In this document: positions 33,231 to 41,998 of the stretch, piece by piece
Position numbering within the stretch: the stretch's first letter is position 1
How the letters are laid out: the number at the start of each line of letters is the position of its first letter
NCBI RefSeq assembly: GCF_018129005.1
Contig: NZ_JAAEDL010000021.1
Location: forward strand, 31,440 to 95,439
DNA from: Neoroseomonas eburnea
Lineage (GTDB): Bacteria; Pseudomonadota; Alphaproteobacteria; Acetobacterales; Acetobacteraceae
Reading direction: 5' to 3'
Length of the DNA: 64,000 bases
Made by a program: the position numbers and the translations under genes
Notes under the pieces: model-generated
Seen by the model: only the letters and a program-made list of their open reading frames with translations
What the model was told of the DNA's origin: nothing
The model's database searches: none

Positions 33231-34768
33231 CGTCCGCTCGCCTCCGGCGACAGGATGAGGTGGGACATCAGCCGGTCCACCGGCGCGAAATCGTCGGTGA
33301 GCACCGGCACGCGCGCCGCGTCCCAGCGCGACGCGACATAGTGGGGCGGCAGCCGAACCCAGAGCCGCTCCGGCCCGCGTCGCGCGGTGATGCGCGCGGC
33401 GGCTGTCGGCGCGTCGGAGGCCAGCACGAGGTACGTGATGCGCCGCCCCGCGGGCTGCTCCGTCGCCTCGACCCAGACCTCGACGGCGGCGAAATCCTCG
33501 GCCAGCGTGCGCAGCAGCGCGAGCAGGAAGCGCGGCGCGCGGCGGTCCTCCATCACGTTCACCAGGTAGGCGCCGCCGGGCTTCAGTCGCGCGCGCACCG
33601 CCTGGTGCCATTCGCGCGTCACCAGGTGCACCGGCATCGCGAGATCCTGGAAGGCGTCGGCGAAGACCAGGTCGAAGCGCGGTCCCGCCGGCACCGCCTG
33701 GAGCGCCACGCGGCCGTCGCGCAGGATCACCTCCAGCGCCGGGCTGTCCGGCAGCCAGAAGTCGCGGCGCGCCAACGCGGCGATGGCGGGGTCGATCTCC
33801 GCGACCATCAGGCGCCCTCCGGGATGGTCGGCGGCCCAGGCGCGCGGCAGGGTGAAGGCGCCGCCGCCGGCGAAGAAGGCGGCCGGCGCCGCCGGTAGGC
33901 CGCGCGCGGCCATGAGTTCGTCCACCAGATGCAGGTAGGGCTGCACGAAGGTCGTCGGCTCGTCGCGCAGGTTCATCCCATGCGCGAGGTGGTCGAGCAC
34001 CAGCAGCCGCGCGGGGCGGCCGACCATCGGCTCGGCATCCACCACGCGCAGGCAGGCATAGGCGCTCTCGACATCGCAGACGCGCGCATAGGCCGGTGTC
34101 GCCGCGGCACCGGCCGGGAGCGCGATCGCGGCCGCCGCGAGCCCCAGCGCCGCCGCCCGCCGACCCGCGGCGGCCGCATGCAGCGCCGCCAGCGCCGCGT
34201 AGCACCCCGCGCAGGCGAGCATGGTACCCGAGGACCCGATCCAGGCGACGAAGACGAAGCCCGCCGCCAGCGTGCCGCCGATCGCGCCCAGCGCCGAGAC
34301 GGCGAAGAGCCGCCCAAGCACGCGCCCGACCTCGCCCCGGGGCGCCTCCTCGACCGCGAGTTTCGTCACGATGGGCGAGACGGCGCCGACCAGCAGGCTC
34401 GGGGCGAGGAAGCCCGCCAGCGCGAAACCCAACATGGCGATGAGCGGCGAGACGCCCTCGCGGTCGAGGACGGGCGCGGCGACCCGCAGCGCCGGCACCG
34501 CCGCCAGTGACGCCACGGCACAGCCGGCGAGGATCCAGGCAAGCCGCGCATGGCCCTGCGCCCGGCCGCAGTCCGGCCCCGCGAGCCGCCCGCCCCACCA
34601 GTGCCCGATGGAGAAGCCACCCAGCACCACGGCGATCACCGCCGTCCAGGAATACACCGACATCCCGACATAAGGGGCGAGCAGCCGCCCGGCGATGATC
34701 TCCACCACCAGACCGAGGGCGCTGGAGAGCAGGATGGTGGTCGCGTCGAAAACGGCCCTCACGCGCAT
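33227..34768 (-). CDS. Membrane-fused spermidine-synthase-like protein
   Basis: 513 residues. The first ~230 form about seven to eight transmembrane segments (TTILLSSALGLVVEIIAGRL; SWTAVIAVVLGGFSIGHWWG; VGAVSPIVTKLAVEE). The last ~270 are a spermidine-synthase-like Rossmann fold (FFAGGGAFTLPRAW, MVAEIDPAIAALARRDFWLP, FDLVFADAFQDLAMPVHLVT). These fused proteins are common, but their reaction is not known. Here it is transcribed with a DsrE protein inside the sox locus. The ATG at 34768 begins a membrane segment. The start at 34795 is a possible alternative. Confidence 0.82.
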   Translation of the reverse strand: MRVRAVFDATTILLSSALGLVVEIIAGRLLAPYVGMSVYSWTAVIAVVLGGFSIGHWWGGRLAGPDCGRAQGHARLAWILAGCAVASLAAVPALRVAAPVLDREGVSPLIAMLGFALAGFLAPSLLVGAVSPIVTKLAVEEAPRGEVGRVLGRLFAVSALGAIGGTLAAGFVFVAWIGSSGTMLACAGCYAALAALHAAAAGRRAAALGLAAAAIALPAGAAATPAYARVCDVESAYACLRVVDAEPMVGRPARLLVLDHLAHGMNLRDEPTTFVQPYLHLVDELMAARGLPAAPAAFFAGGGAFTLPRAWAADHPGGRLMVAEIDPAIAALARRDFWLPDSPALEVILRDGRVALQAVPAGPRFDLVFADAFQDLAMPVHLVTREWHQAVRARLKPGGAYLVNVMEDRRAPRFLLALLRTLAEDFAAVEVWVEATEQPAGRRITYLVLASDAPTAAARITARRGPERLWVRLPPHYVASRWDAARVPVLTDDFAPVDRLMSHLILSPEASGR

Positions 34769-34830
34769 TGACGCCCACCCGCTGCCTGCGCACATGCTGA
34801 TGTAGAGACGGAACCATCGAGGAACGGCCC

Positions 34831-35388
34831 ATGTCCCGGATCGCCCGCCGCGTCCTGCTGGCCGGCCTGGCCTGCGTGCCCGCCCGCGGCCGTGCCGCCC
34901 CGGTGCGCACCGAGAACGGCTGGACCCAGGACTGGTTCCACGAGGGTTTCCTCAACCTGCGCGAGGATCTCGAGGAGGCGACCGCCGCCGGCCAGCGCCT
35001 CGCCGTGGCTTTCGACCAGCGTGGCTGCCCCTATTGCCGGGAGATGCATACGGATCATCTGGCGCAGCCGGAGATCGAGGGCTTCATCCGTCCGCGCTTC
35101 CGCATCGTGCAACTCGACCTGCACGGCGCGCGGCCGGTGACCGACTTCGACGGCACCGTTCACGAGGAACGCGCCCTGGCGCGGCGCTGGCGGGTGACCT
35201 TCACGCCGACCATCATCTTCCTGCCGGAGCAGGCACCGCAACGCATGGGCCGCGAGATCGAGGTCGCGCGCATGCACGGGCTGATGCCGAAGCCCGATTT
35301 CCTCGCCCTCTTCACCTATGTCGCCGAGCGCGGCTATGCCGACGGCACCTCCTTCGCCGCCTGGAAGGCCCGGCGCCAGCAGGGCTGA
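34831..35388 (+). CDS. soxW: SoxW-type periplasmic thioredoxin-like protein
   Basis: 185 residues with a signal peptide and the motif CPYC (Cys66-Cys69) in FDQRGCPYCREMHTDHL. The family marks are VQLDLHG, RWRVTFTPTIIFLPE with the cis-Pro, and the C-terminal YVAERGYADGTSFAAW. SoxW receives electrons from the membrane protein SoxV and keeps periplasmic Sox carriers reduced. Its partner gene soxV (35397-36131) is convergent with it, ending 8 bases away, instead of being co-directional as in most sox loci. Confidence 0.87.
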   Translation: MSRIARRVLLAGLACVPARGRAAPVRTENGWTQDWFHEGFLNLREDLEEATAAGQRLAVAFDQRGCPYCREMHTDHLAQPEIEGFIRPRFRIVQLDLHGARPVTDFDGTVHEERALARRWRVTFTPTIIFLPEQAPQRMGREIEVARMHGLMPKPDFLALFTYVAERGYADGTSFAAWKARRQQG

Positions 35389-35396
35389 TCCCCGCC

Positions 35397-36131
35397 TCAT
35401 CCGAAGCGCCCGAGATCGGGCCAGCGGTCAAGGAGGAAGGTGCCGATCTCCTGGAAGGTGCCGGTCAGCACCATCAGGCCGGTGATCACGAGCAGGGCGC
35501 CGACGGCGATCTCGACCACGCGGAAATGCTTCCGGAAGCGCTGCACGAAGCGCAGGAAGGGTGTGACGAAGGCGGCCGCCAGCAGGAAGGGGATGCCGAT
35601 GCCGAGCGCATAGGTGAAGAGCAGTGCCGCGCCCTGCCAAGCGCTCTCGGCCGCGGCGGCGATGGTCAGGATGCCGGCCAGCACAGGGCCGACGCAGGGC
35701 GTCCAGCCGAAGGCGAAGGCGAGCCCCACGACATAGGCGCCGAGCGGGGAGACCGGCCTCTGCGCCACCTGGAAGCGCTTCTCGTAGTTCAGGAAGGACA
35801 GCCGCAGCACGCCCGCGAAGTGCAGCCCGAAGGCGATCAGCACGAGGCCGGCGACGACCGCGACCGTATCGAGGTGATCGGCCAGCAGTTGCGACACCAG
35901 GCTCGCGGTCGCACCGAGCGCGGTGAAGACGGTCGCGAAGCCGAGCACGAAGAACAGGGCCGCGACCAGCACGCGCGCGCGGTCCGGCGCCTCGGCCGCC
36001 GCCCCGCCCGGGGCGGCGCGCAGCGTCACCCCGCCGAGGAAGCCGAGATAGGGAATGATCAGCGGCAGCACGCAGGGCGAGAGGAAGGAAAGCGTGCCGC
36101 CCAGCAGCGCCGCCGCGTAGCCGACCTGCAT
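35397..36131 (-). CDS. soxV: SoxV/CcdA membrane thiol-disulfide transporter
   Basis: 244 residues, six predicted membrane segments, CcdA fold. The two redox cysteines are seen: Cys20 in FLSPCVLPL and Cys146 in FGWTPCVGPVLAG. The protein moves electrons from cytoplasmic thioredoxin through the membrane to SoxW and SoxS. It starts 7 bases after the soxB stop, on the same strand, so it is the last gene of the soxXYZAB-V unit. The length is normal for CcdA. Confidence 0.92.
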   Translation of the reverse strand: MQVGYAAALLGGTLSFLSPCVLPLIIPYLGFLGGVTLRAAPGGAAAEAPDRARVLVAALFFVLGFATVFTALGATASLVSQLLADHLDTVAVVAGLVLIAFGLHFAGVLRLSFLNYEKRFQVAQRPVSPLGAYVVGLAFAFGWTPCVGPVLAGILTIAAAAESAWQGAALLFTYALGIGIPFLLAAAFVTPFLRFVQRFRKHFRVVEIAVGALLVITGLMVLTGTFQEIGTFLLDRWPDLGRFG

Positions 36132-36138
36132 GGCGGAC

Positions 36139-37800
36139 TCAGGCGCCGCGGAGGCGCACGTCGTTGCGTGGCTCGGCGCGCACCGGGCCTTTGGCCAGGT
36201 GGCGGAACACCACGTCCCAGATCGGCGGGCCTTCGGTCGCCTGGTTGATGCTCGCCCAGCCGGCCACGGTGTAGTCGCGCGCGGCGTCGATCGGCTGGCC
36301 GGTGCGCAGCAGCGTGAGGTCCGAGACGCGCCGGCCCGAGGGCGCGGCCACGTCCAGCGTGAAGGAAATCCCGCCGGTGCGCACCATGTCCCCGCCCTGC
36401 TGGTAGTAGGGATCGGGGTTGAACAGGTTGTCGGCCACGTCCTCCAGCACCGCCTTGAGCATCTCCCCCTTCATGGTGGTGCGGTAGGCGGCGGGGTAGG
36501 TCATGGCGGTCTGCGCCCAGACATCCTCGGCGGTGATGTCGGTGCCCGGCAGCAGCGTGGTGCCCCAGCGGAAGCCCGGCGAGAGCGCGACCTCGGCCTC
36601 CCGCTGCTCGAGCAGCGCGTCGCAGATCAGGTCGTCCCAGGTGCCGGCGGTGTTGCCGCGGCGCCAGAGCAGGCTCTCGGTGCGGCCGACCACGCGCGCG
36701 AGGTCGGCGGCGAAGGGCTCCCGCACGCGGCGCACCAGCGCGGCCATCTCGGGATCCGGGGCGATCGCGTTGCTGAAGACCGGGATCAGCGCGTGGCGGA
36801 ACCCCGCCACCTTGCCGTCCTTCACATCCAAGTCGAGCCGGCTGACGAACTTGCCGTTGGCGCCGGTGGCGATCAGCAGCGTGTTGCCGACCTGCAGCGG
36901 GCGCGGCAGCGCGTCATGGGTGTGGCCCGTGAGGATCACGTCGATACCCGGCACGCGGGAGGCCACCTTGCGGTCCACGTCGAAGCCGTTGTGCGAGAGC
37001 AGCACGACCACCTGCGCCCCGGCCTCGCGTGCCGCCCGCACGCGGGCGGCGAGCTTCTCCTCCTTGATGCCGAATTCCCAGTCCGGGATCAGCCAGCGCG
37101 GATTGGCGATCGGCGTGTAGGGGAAGGCCTGGCCGATCACCGCGACCTTCACGCCGCCGCGCTCGAACACCGCCTCGGCGGGGAAGACGTCCTCGTTCCA
37201 CTCGGTGTCCTGGATGTTGCCGCCGAGGAAGGGGAAGCCGAGTTCCGCCACGAGTTCCTTCACACGGTCGGCGCCGTAGGTGAATTCCCAGTGGCCGACC
37301 ATCGCCTCGACGCCGAGCGCCCTCTGGAAGGCGACCATGTCGGCGCCCTTGGTCTGCAGGTTGGTCCAGGCGCCCTGCCAGGTGTCGCCGCCATCGAGCA
37401 GGAGGGTCCGGCCCGGGCGGTCGGCGCGGATCGCCTTGACGATGGTGGCGATGCGGTCGGCCCCGCCCATCGGGCCGTAGCGGCGGGCGAGGTCCACATA
37501 GTCCACATCGGTCAGCGCATGCGCCATCGCCGTGCCGCGCGGCAGGCCATAGGCGCGCAGGAAATCCTCCCCCGTGACGTGCGGCACCTGGCCGCGCGCC
37601 TCGCCGACGCCGAGATTGGTCGAGGCCTCGCGGAACAGCATCGGCATGAGCTGCCCGTGGATGTCGGTGATGTGGATCAGCGTCACCTGGCCGAGCGGCT
37701 CGAAGCGCAGCAGCTCAGCTTGGGTCGGCGCCTGCTGGGCGCGTGCGGACAGCGCGGCAAGCGCCGCCGCGGCGGCGAGGAGGTCGCGACGGGTGATCAT
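36139..37800 (-). CDS. soxB: SoxB thiosulfohydrolase
   Basis: 553 residues with a twin-arginine signal (TRRDLLAAAAAL). The metallophosphoesterase-like core is complete: IHITDIHGQLMP with Asp47 and His49 as metal ligands, LLDGGDTWQGAWT, VGHWEFTYG, VVLLSHNGFDVDRKVA, and VILTGHTHDALP. The 5'-nucleotidase-type C-terminal domain is present. SoxB uses two manganese ions to hydrolyse the sulfate group from the SoxY-bound S-thiosulfonate. It follows soxA by 28 bases. Confidence 0.95.
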   Translation of the reverse strand: MITRRDLLAAAAALAALSARAQQAPTQAELLRFEPLGQVTLIHITDIHGQLMPMLFREASTNLGVGEARGQVPHVTGEDFLRAYGLPRGTAMAHALTDVDYVDLARRYGPMGGADRIATIVKAIRADRPGRTLLLDGGDTWQGAWTNLQTKGADMVAFQRALGVEAMVGHWEFTYGADRVKELVAELGFPFLGGNIQDTEWNEDVFPAEAVFERGGVKVAVIGQAFPYTPIANPRWLIPDWEFGIKEEKLAARVRAAREAGAQVVVLLSHNGFDVDRKVASRVPGIDVILTGHTHDALPRPLQVGNTLLIATGANGKFVSRLDLDVKDGKVAGFRHALIPVFSNAIAPDPEMAALVRRVREPFAADLARVVGRTESLLWRRGNTAGTWDDLICDALLEQREAEVALSPGFRWGTTLLPGTDITAEDVWAQTAMTYPAAYRTTMKGEMLKAVLEDVADNLFNPDPYYQQGGDMVRTGGISFTLDVAAPSGRRVSDLTLLRTGQPIDAARDYTVAGWASINQATEGPPIWDVVFRHLAKGPVRAEPRNDVRLRGA

Positions 37801-37828
37801 GCGTCTTCTCCGCCCGGGGCCCGCCGCC

Positions 37829-38626
37829 TCAGCGCCGGACCGAGGGGCTTTCCACCGGCAGGCCCTGCGCCCGCCAGGCCAGGTAGAATTCGAGGTTGGT
37901 GAACTCCTCGCCCCCCATCGGCGGGGCCTCGCCGCGCACGTCGTTGACGCAGCCCTGCAGGCGGAACTGCAGGCTGATCACCCGCTGTTCCTTGAGGCGA
38001 TAGGTCGGGAAGCCGTTGCTCATGCCCTGGGAGAGCAGGTCGGCGCGCAGGGAGCGGCCGTAGTTGTCCTCGTGGCAGGAGCCGCAGCGCATGTCGAGCT
38101 GGCCGCGCCGCGTGTTGTAGAAGCGCTCGCCCGCGTCGAAGAACGGGCGCGCGGGGCCGGAGATGTCCACGTTCACGGGCATCCCGCGTGACTGCAGCGC
38201 GACATAGGTGGTGATGGCGTTGAGCGGCCGGCTGTCCACCGGCAGCGCGGGGGCGCCCATGCGTTCCGTGCGGCAGATGTTGATCTGCTGCTCCAGCGTC
38301 ACGACGCGGTTCAGCCGCGCGTGATAGGCCGGCATGCGCGCGCGCACGCCGCGCATCGTCTGCGTCCCGTCGTTGTGGCAGGAGGCGCAGGACTGCCCCG
38401 CCGTGCCCTCGACGCGACTCCAGGCCGCCTCGCCTTCCTCGGCCCAGAGCATGGCGGGGTTCTGGAAGTCGTCGTCCTGGATGGCCAGCGTCTCGGGCGT
38501 GGCGAAGTGCCGGCCCGACTGCGGATCGGGGATCGCGCGCTGAGGCTCGGGCGCGCCGCCCTGGGCGAGGGCGAGCCCGGCCGCGAGCGCCGCACCCCCG
38601 AGCGTTAGCCCCGCCACCTTTCCCAT
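37829..38626 (-). CDS. soxA: SoxA diheme cytochrome, L-cysteine S-thiosulfotransferase subunit
   Basis: 265 residues with a signal peptide cut near ALAQ. Heme motifs are CASCH (Cys80, Cys83, His84) and CGSCH (Cys181, Cys184, His185), so this is the diheme type. The catalytic Cys is Cys226 in FRLQGCVNDVRGE, which carries the persulfide ligand. Cys118 in NICRTER is the extra conserved Cys. With SoxX it couples thiosulfate oxidatively to SoxY. It is 10 bases after soxZ. Confidence 0.93.
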   Translation of the reverse strand: MGKVAGLTLGGAALAAGLALAQGGAPEPQRAIPDPQSGRHFATPETLAIQDDDFQNPAMLWAEEGEAAWSRVEGTAGQSCASCHNDGTQTMRGVRARMPAYHARLNRVVTLEQQINICRTERMGAPALPVDSRPLNAITTYVALQSRGMPVNVDISGPARPFFDAGERFYNTRRGQLDMRCGSCHEDNYGRSLRADLLSQGMSNGFPTYRLKEQRVISLQFRLQGCVNDVRGEAPPMGGEEFTNLEFYLAWRAQGLPVESPSVRR

Positions 38627-38636
38627 CGGCGCGGCC

Positions 38637-38969
38637 TCAGGCGAGCTTGATTTCGTTCGTCGCCTTGCGCTGTTCGCCGGCGTCGTTGGTCCAGGTGAAC
38701 TCGAAGGTGCCGGCCTTCTCCACCTTGAAGGGGAAGGCGATGTAAGGGTTCGCCGAGATCGCCGGGGCGAGGTCCATGGCGAAGACGAGCTGGCCGTCGA
38801 ACTTCGCCTCGAAGCGCTTGATGATGTCGCGCGGGATGACGGCGCCGGCCTGGTCGCGGCGCTGCCCGGTCTCCATGATGTGGGAGATCAGGGTGCGGAC
38901 CTCGATCACCTCCCCGGCGCGGGCCTGGGCGGGGATGCGGACGCGGGGCTGCCCGATGGGTGCGGCCAT
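38637..38969 (-). CDS. soxZ: SoxZ thiosulfate carrier subunit
   Basis: 110 residues, no signal peptide, as expected because SoxZ is exported piggyback with SoxY. The beta-sandwich pattern is PRVRIPAQARAGEVIEVRTL, ISHIMETGQRRD, FVFAMDLAPAISANPY and FTWTNDAGEQRKATNEIKLA. It lies between soxY and soxA in the standard order. Confidence 0.94.
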   Translation of the reverse strand: MAAPIGQPRVRIPAQARAGEVIEVRTLISHIMETGQRRDQAGAVIPRDIIKRFEAKFDGQLVFAMDLAPAISANPYIAFPFKVEKAGTFEFTWTNDAGEQRKATNEIKLA

Positions 38970-38988
38970 GATTGCTGTTCCTTCTCGT

Positions 38989-39450
38989 TCAGCCGCCGCA
39001 GCCGCCGATGGTGACCTTCACCTCGGCGCGCGCGATGAAGAGGCTGCCGTCGCTCATCTCCGCCAACGCCACCACGTCCTGCGTCTGGCCGAGGCGGATG
39101 CGCGTGTCCGCGCTCGCGCGGCCCATGGCCGGCGTCATGTGGAAGGTCGCGATGTCGGGCGTCGGGTTCCTGTCGGCGAAGACATGGATCGCCTTGACGT
39201 GGTCGGCCGTGGTCATCGGGCTTTCGACCGAAACGGTCAGCGGCACGGTGTTGCCGTTCTCCGCGATCGGCGGCACGCGCAGCGTGACACGCCCTTCCTG
39301 CGGCGTGCGGCCGCCGCGGATGCGGTCGATCGCGGCCTGGGTGGGCGCGGCCAATTGCGCCGAGGCGGGACGCGGCAGCAGGGTGATCGCCACCCCCCCT
39401 GCCGCGAGCGCCAGCATGCCGCGGCGCGTCGGTGTGGCGATGGTGTCCAT
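38989..39450 (-). CDS. soxY: SoxY thiosulfate carrier protein
   Basis: 153 residues with a twin-arginine signal (TPTRRGMLALAAGGVAITLL). The C-terminal GGCGG carries the Cys on which thiosulfate, sulfane and sulfate intermediates are bound, with the flexible glycine arm. The core has VTLRVPPIAENGNTVPLTVS and KAIHVFADRNPTPDIATFHM. The ATG at 39450 has GGAGA upstream. Earlier in-frame starts at 39462 and 39471 (the latter overlapping the soxX stop as ATGA) are possible. Confidence 0.94.
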   Translation of the reverse strand: MDTIATPTRRGMLALAAGGVAITLLPRPASAQLAAPTQAAIDRIRGGRTPQEGRVTLRVPPIAENGNTVPLTVSVESPMTTADHVKAIHVFADRNPTPDIATFHMTPAMGRASADTRIRLGQTQDVVALAEMSDGSLFIARAEVKVTIGGCGG

Positions 39451-39467
39451 AGTGGTCTCCATTCGTC

Positions 39468-39923
39468 TCATCGGAGGGTCATCAGGTAGGCGAGCACGTC
39501 CTCGACCTCCTGCGCCGTCAGGATCGGGCGTCCGGCCCAGTCGCTGCGCACCGCGGTCAGACCGTCGATGCGATGGTAGGATGGCATGTTGCTCTCGGGG
39601 TTGATGCGCTTGCTGTCGACGACGCGCAGGCGCAGCTCGCCAATGCTGTAGCGGTCCGCCACGCCCGCCAGCGGCGGGCCGAGATCGCCCTGGAAATCGG
39701 CGCGCAACGGCAGTTCGTGGCAGGTGACGCAATTGCCCTTGCTGCGGTCGAGCGCGAGCGCCCGGCCGCGGGTCGCGTCGCCGGGCGTCAAGGTCAGGGG
39801 TTGCGGTATGGCATCGTCGACCACCGTGAAGGGGACGGCTGGGGCTGTCTGCGCCCATGCCGGCGTGGCCGCGGCCATGGCGGCGAACATGCTGACCAGA
39901 ACGACCGGCCGGAGACCGAGCAC
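39468..39923 (-). CDS. soxX: SoxX monoheme cytochrome c
   Basis: 151 residues from a GTG start with AGGAGG nine bases upstream. The signal peptide is cut near AWAQ. The heme motif is CVTCH (Cys65, Cys68, His69) in SKGNCVTCHELPL, with a Met ligand in SNMPSYH. SoxX pairs with SoxA. It is the first gene of soxXYZAB-V, so its upstream region is the main sox promoter. Confidence 0.92.
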   Translation of the reverse strand: MLGLRPVVLVSMFAAMAAATPAWAQTAPAVPFTVVDDAIPQPLTLTPGDATRGRALALDRSKGNCVTCHELPLRADFQGDLGPPLAGVADRYSIGELRLRVVDSKRINPESNMPSYHRIDGLTAVRSDWAGRPILTAQEVEDVLAYLMTLR

Positions 39924-39948
39924 CTTGCGCCCCTCCTATTTTTTAGTA

Positions 39949-39965
39949 GTTCCTGATATAGGAAC
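39949..39965. promoter_or_regulatory. Operator-like inverted repeat upstream of soxX
   Basis: GTTCCTGATATAGGAAC is a perfect 6-bp dyad with a 5-base centre, 26 bases before the soxX start, inside an unusually AT-rich stretch (39938-39965). ArsR-type SoxR repressors bind such dyads in sox promoters. The remnant of an ArsR-like gene begins right next to it. Confidence 0.55.
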
Positions 39966-40018
39966 ACGCGCATTCTCGTGGCGCAAGAGGAAGTTCGCGG
40001 TGCCGACGCAGGTGAGGC

Positions 40019-40129
40019 CGGGGCCGGGCAGTACAGATCCTTCAGGATGGCGATGATGGCTTCGATCCGCCGATCGGCGATGCGGTAGTAGATCGTCGTC
40101 CCCAAGCGGCGGGTCGCGACGAGGCCGTG
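40019..40129 (-). pseudogene. ArsR-family (SoxR-like) regulator remnant
   Basis: The frame reads HGLVATRRLGTTIYYRIADR and RIEAIIAILKDLYCPAP. This is the wing and C-terminal helix of ArsR repressors, matching sulfur-responsive SoxR-type proteins that end in LYCP. The helix-turn-helix that should precede it (QHLARL...) is replaced by unrelated sequence, and the frame runs on past the usual stop. I infer a dead soxR at the head of the sox locus. Confidence 0.6.
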
Positions 40130-40332
40130 CACGACGCGACCCAGAAGGAGGGATGGCGTTCGAAGGACGGCATCGGGCAGGATTCCCGGCGGGCCTGGCG
40201 GCGGCATCCGGGCACGCACGCCCGAAACGGGTGGGCCGAGGTGATGTCATGCGACCAGCGCGGCAGATCAACTTGATACGCCGCAAGATGCCGGAACCTC
40301 TGGCGCGATAATCATTTCAGGGTACTGCGGGA

Positions 40333-40767
40333 GTGAAACCGGTGCAGACCTACGCGGTCACCGCCCTGCGGCTCGACAGCCATGGCACGCGCATGAGCTG
40401 CAAGCAGGCCACGCTTGTGGCGGATACCGACGCGGCCGGGCGGACCGACGCCTTCAACCCGGTCGAGCTGCTTCTCGCGGCGCTGGCCGCCTGCATCGTG
40501 AAGGGTATCGAACGCGTCGCGCCGATGCTGCGCTTCACCTTTCGTGGCGTCGAGGTGCGGCTCACCGCGGAACGCCAGGACGTGCCGCCACGACTGACCG
40601 GTATCGCCTACGAGATCCTCGTGGATACGGACGAGACCGACCGCCGCCTCGACCTGCTGCACGAGAACGTCCGGAAATACGGCACCATCTCGAACACACT
40701 GGCCGCCGCCACGCCTCTCACCGGCAGGCTGGCGCGCGCCACCGTCCCGGCGCCGGCCGCGGATTGA
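40333..40767 (+). CDS. OsmC-family protein
   Basis: 144 residues, GTG start. OsmC/YhfA pattern: AFNPVELLLAALAACIVKGI with the conserved Cys of the family, RLTAERQDVPPRLTGIAYEI, and RRLDLLHENVRKYGTISNTL. The family reduces organic hydroperoxides, or acts in sulfur and redox chemistry, through a pair of cysteines (C in MSCKQ and in AACIVKG here). The start could be the GTG at 40342, which has better spacing to GGGAG. It is divergent from the sox operon head. It ends 28 bases before the thiolase. Confidence 0.82.
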   Translation: MKPVQTYAVTALRLDSHGTRMSCKQATLVADTDAAGRTDAFNPVELLLAALAACIVKGIERVAPMLRFTFRGVEVRLTAERQDVPPRLTGIAYEILVDTDETDRRLDLLHENVRKYGTISNTLAAATPLTGRLARATVPAPAAD

Positions 40768-40795
40768 GCCCTATCCAGCCCCAGGAGCAGGTCCC

Positions 40796-41980
40796 ATGCA
40801 AGATCGTGACGTCGTCATCTGCACCCCCGTTCGCACCGCGCTCGGCACCTTCAGCGGCACGCTGAAGGACACGCCGGCCACCGATCTCGGCGCGGTCGCC
40901 ATCCGCGCTGCGATGGAGCGCGCTGGCCTCGATCCGGCACAGGTCGATGGCGTGGTGATGGGCAACGTCATCCAGGCTGGCAACCGCATGAATCCGGCGC
41001 GCCAGGCGGCGATCGGCGCCGGCATTCCGGTTTCCGCCCCGGCGCTGACCGTGAACCGCGTCTGCGGTTCCGGCGCCCAGGCCATTGCCTCCGCCGCGCA
41101 GGAGATCCGTCTCGGCGAGGCCGAGGTGATGATCGCCGGCGGCATGGAGAACATGGACCGCGCGCCATATCTGCTGCCCAACGGGCGCTGGGGCATGCGC
41201 ATGGGCGACAGCCAGGTGATCGACAGCATGCTGTGCGATGGTCTGAACGACGCCTTCTCCGGGGAGCATTCCGGCTGGCACACCGAGGACCTGGCGACGA
41301 GATGCCAGATCTCGCGCGAGGAGCAGGACGCCTGGGCGCTGCGGTCGCAGACGCGCTTCTCGGCCGCGCAGGCGGCGGGGCTGTTCGAGGCCGAGATCGC
41401 CCCGGTCGAGATCAAGGGCCGCAAGGGCGCGATCGCCTTCGCGAAGGACGAGCACAACCGCCCCGACACGACTGCCGAGACCCTCGCGAAGCTCCGCCCC
41501 GCCTTCCGCAAGGACGGCACCATCACCGCGGGCAATGCGCCGGGGCTGAACAGCGGTGCGGCGGCGATGGTGCTGGCCGAGCGCAGCGCCGCCGAGCGCC
41601 TCGGCCTCAAGCCGGTGGCGCGGCTGGTTTCCGCCGGCGTCGGCGCGGTGGAGCCTGATTTCTTCGGCCTCGGCCCGGTTCCGGCGGTGCAGCGGGCGCT
41701 GGCGCGCGCCTGCTGGACGGCGGAGGAGGTCGAGCGCGCCGAGATCAACGAGGCCTTCGCCGCCATCGCCATCGCCGTGATGCGGGAAACCGGGCTGCGC
41801 GAGGAGGCGGTGAACCCCGAGGGCGGCGCCATCGCCCATGGCCATCCGATCGGTGCCTCCGGTGCCGTGCTGACCACGCGTCTGCTGCACGGCATGGCGC
41901 GCGCCGGGCAGAGGCGCGGCCTCGTCACGCTGTGCATCGGCGGCGGGCAGGGCATCGCGCTCTGCCTCGAGCGGATCTGA
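40796..41980 (+). CDS. Acetyl-CoA acetyltransferase (thiolase)
   Basis: 394 residues, the standard type II thiolase length. The acyl-accepting Cys90 is in TVNRVCGSGAQA. The C-terminal half has GGAIAHGHPIGASGA with the catalytic His and CIGGGQGIALCLE with the second Cys. It forms acetoacetyl-CoA from two acetyl-CoA or the reverse. No PHB synthesis genes sit beside it. It is followed, 18 bases later, by the broken CMD gene. Confidence 0.95.
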   Translation: MQDRDVVICTPVRTALGTFSGTLKDTPATDLGAVAIRAAMERAGLDPAQVDGVVMGNVIQAGNRMNPARQAAIGAGIPVSAPALTVNRVCGSGAQAIASAAQEIRLGEAEVMIAGGMENMDRAPYLLPNGRWGMRMGDSQVIDSMLCDGLNDAFSGEHSGWHTEDLATRCQISREEQDAWALRSQTRFSAAQAAGLFEAEIAPVEIKGRKGAIAFAKDEHNRPDTTAETLAKLRPAFRKDGTITAGNAPGLNSGAAAMVLAERSAAERLGLKPVARLVSAGVGAVEPDFFGLGPVPAVQRALARACWTAEEVERAEINEAFAAIAIAVMRETGLREEAVNPEGGAIAHGHPIGASGAVLTTRLLHGMARAGQRRGLVTLCIGGGQGIALCLERI

Positions 41981-41998
41981 GGGACGGGAGGGGCCCGC

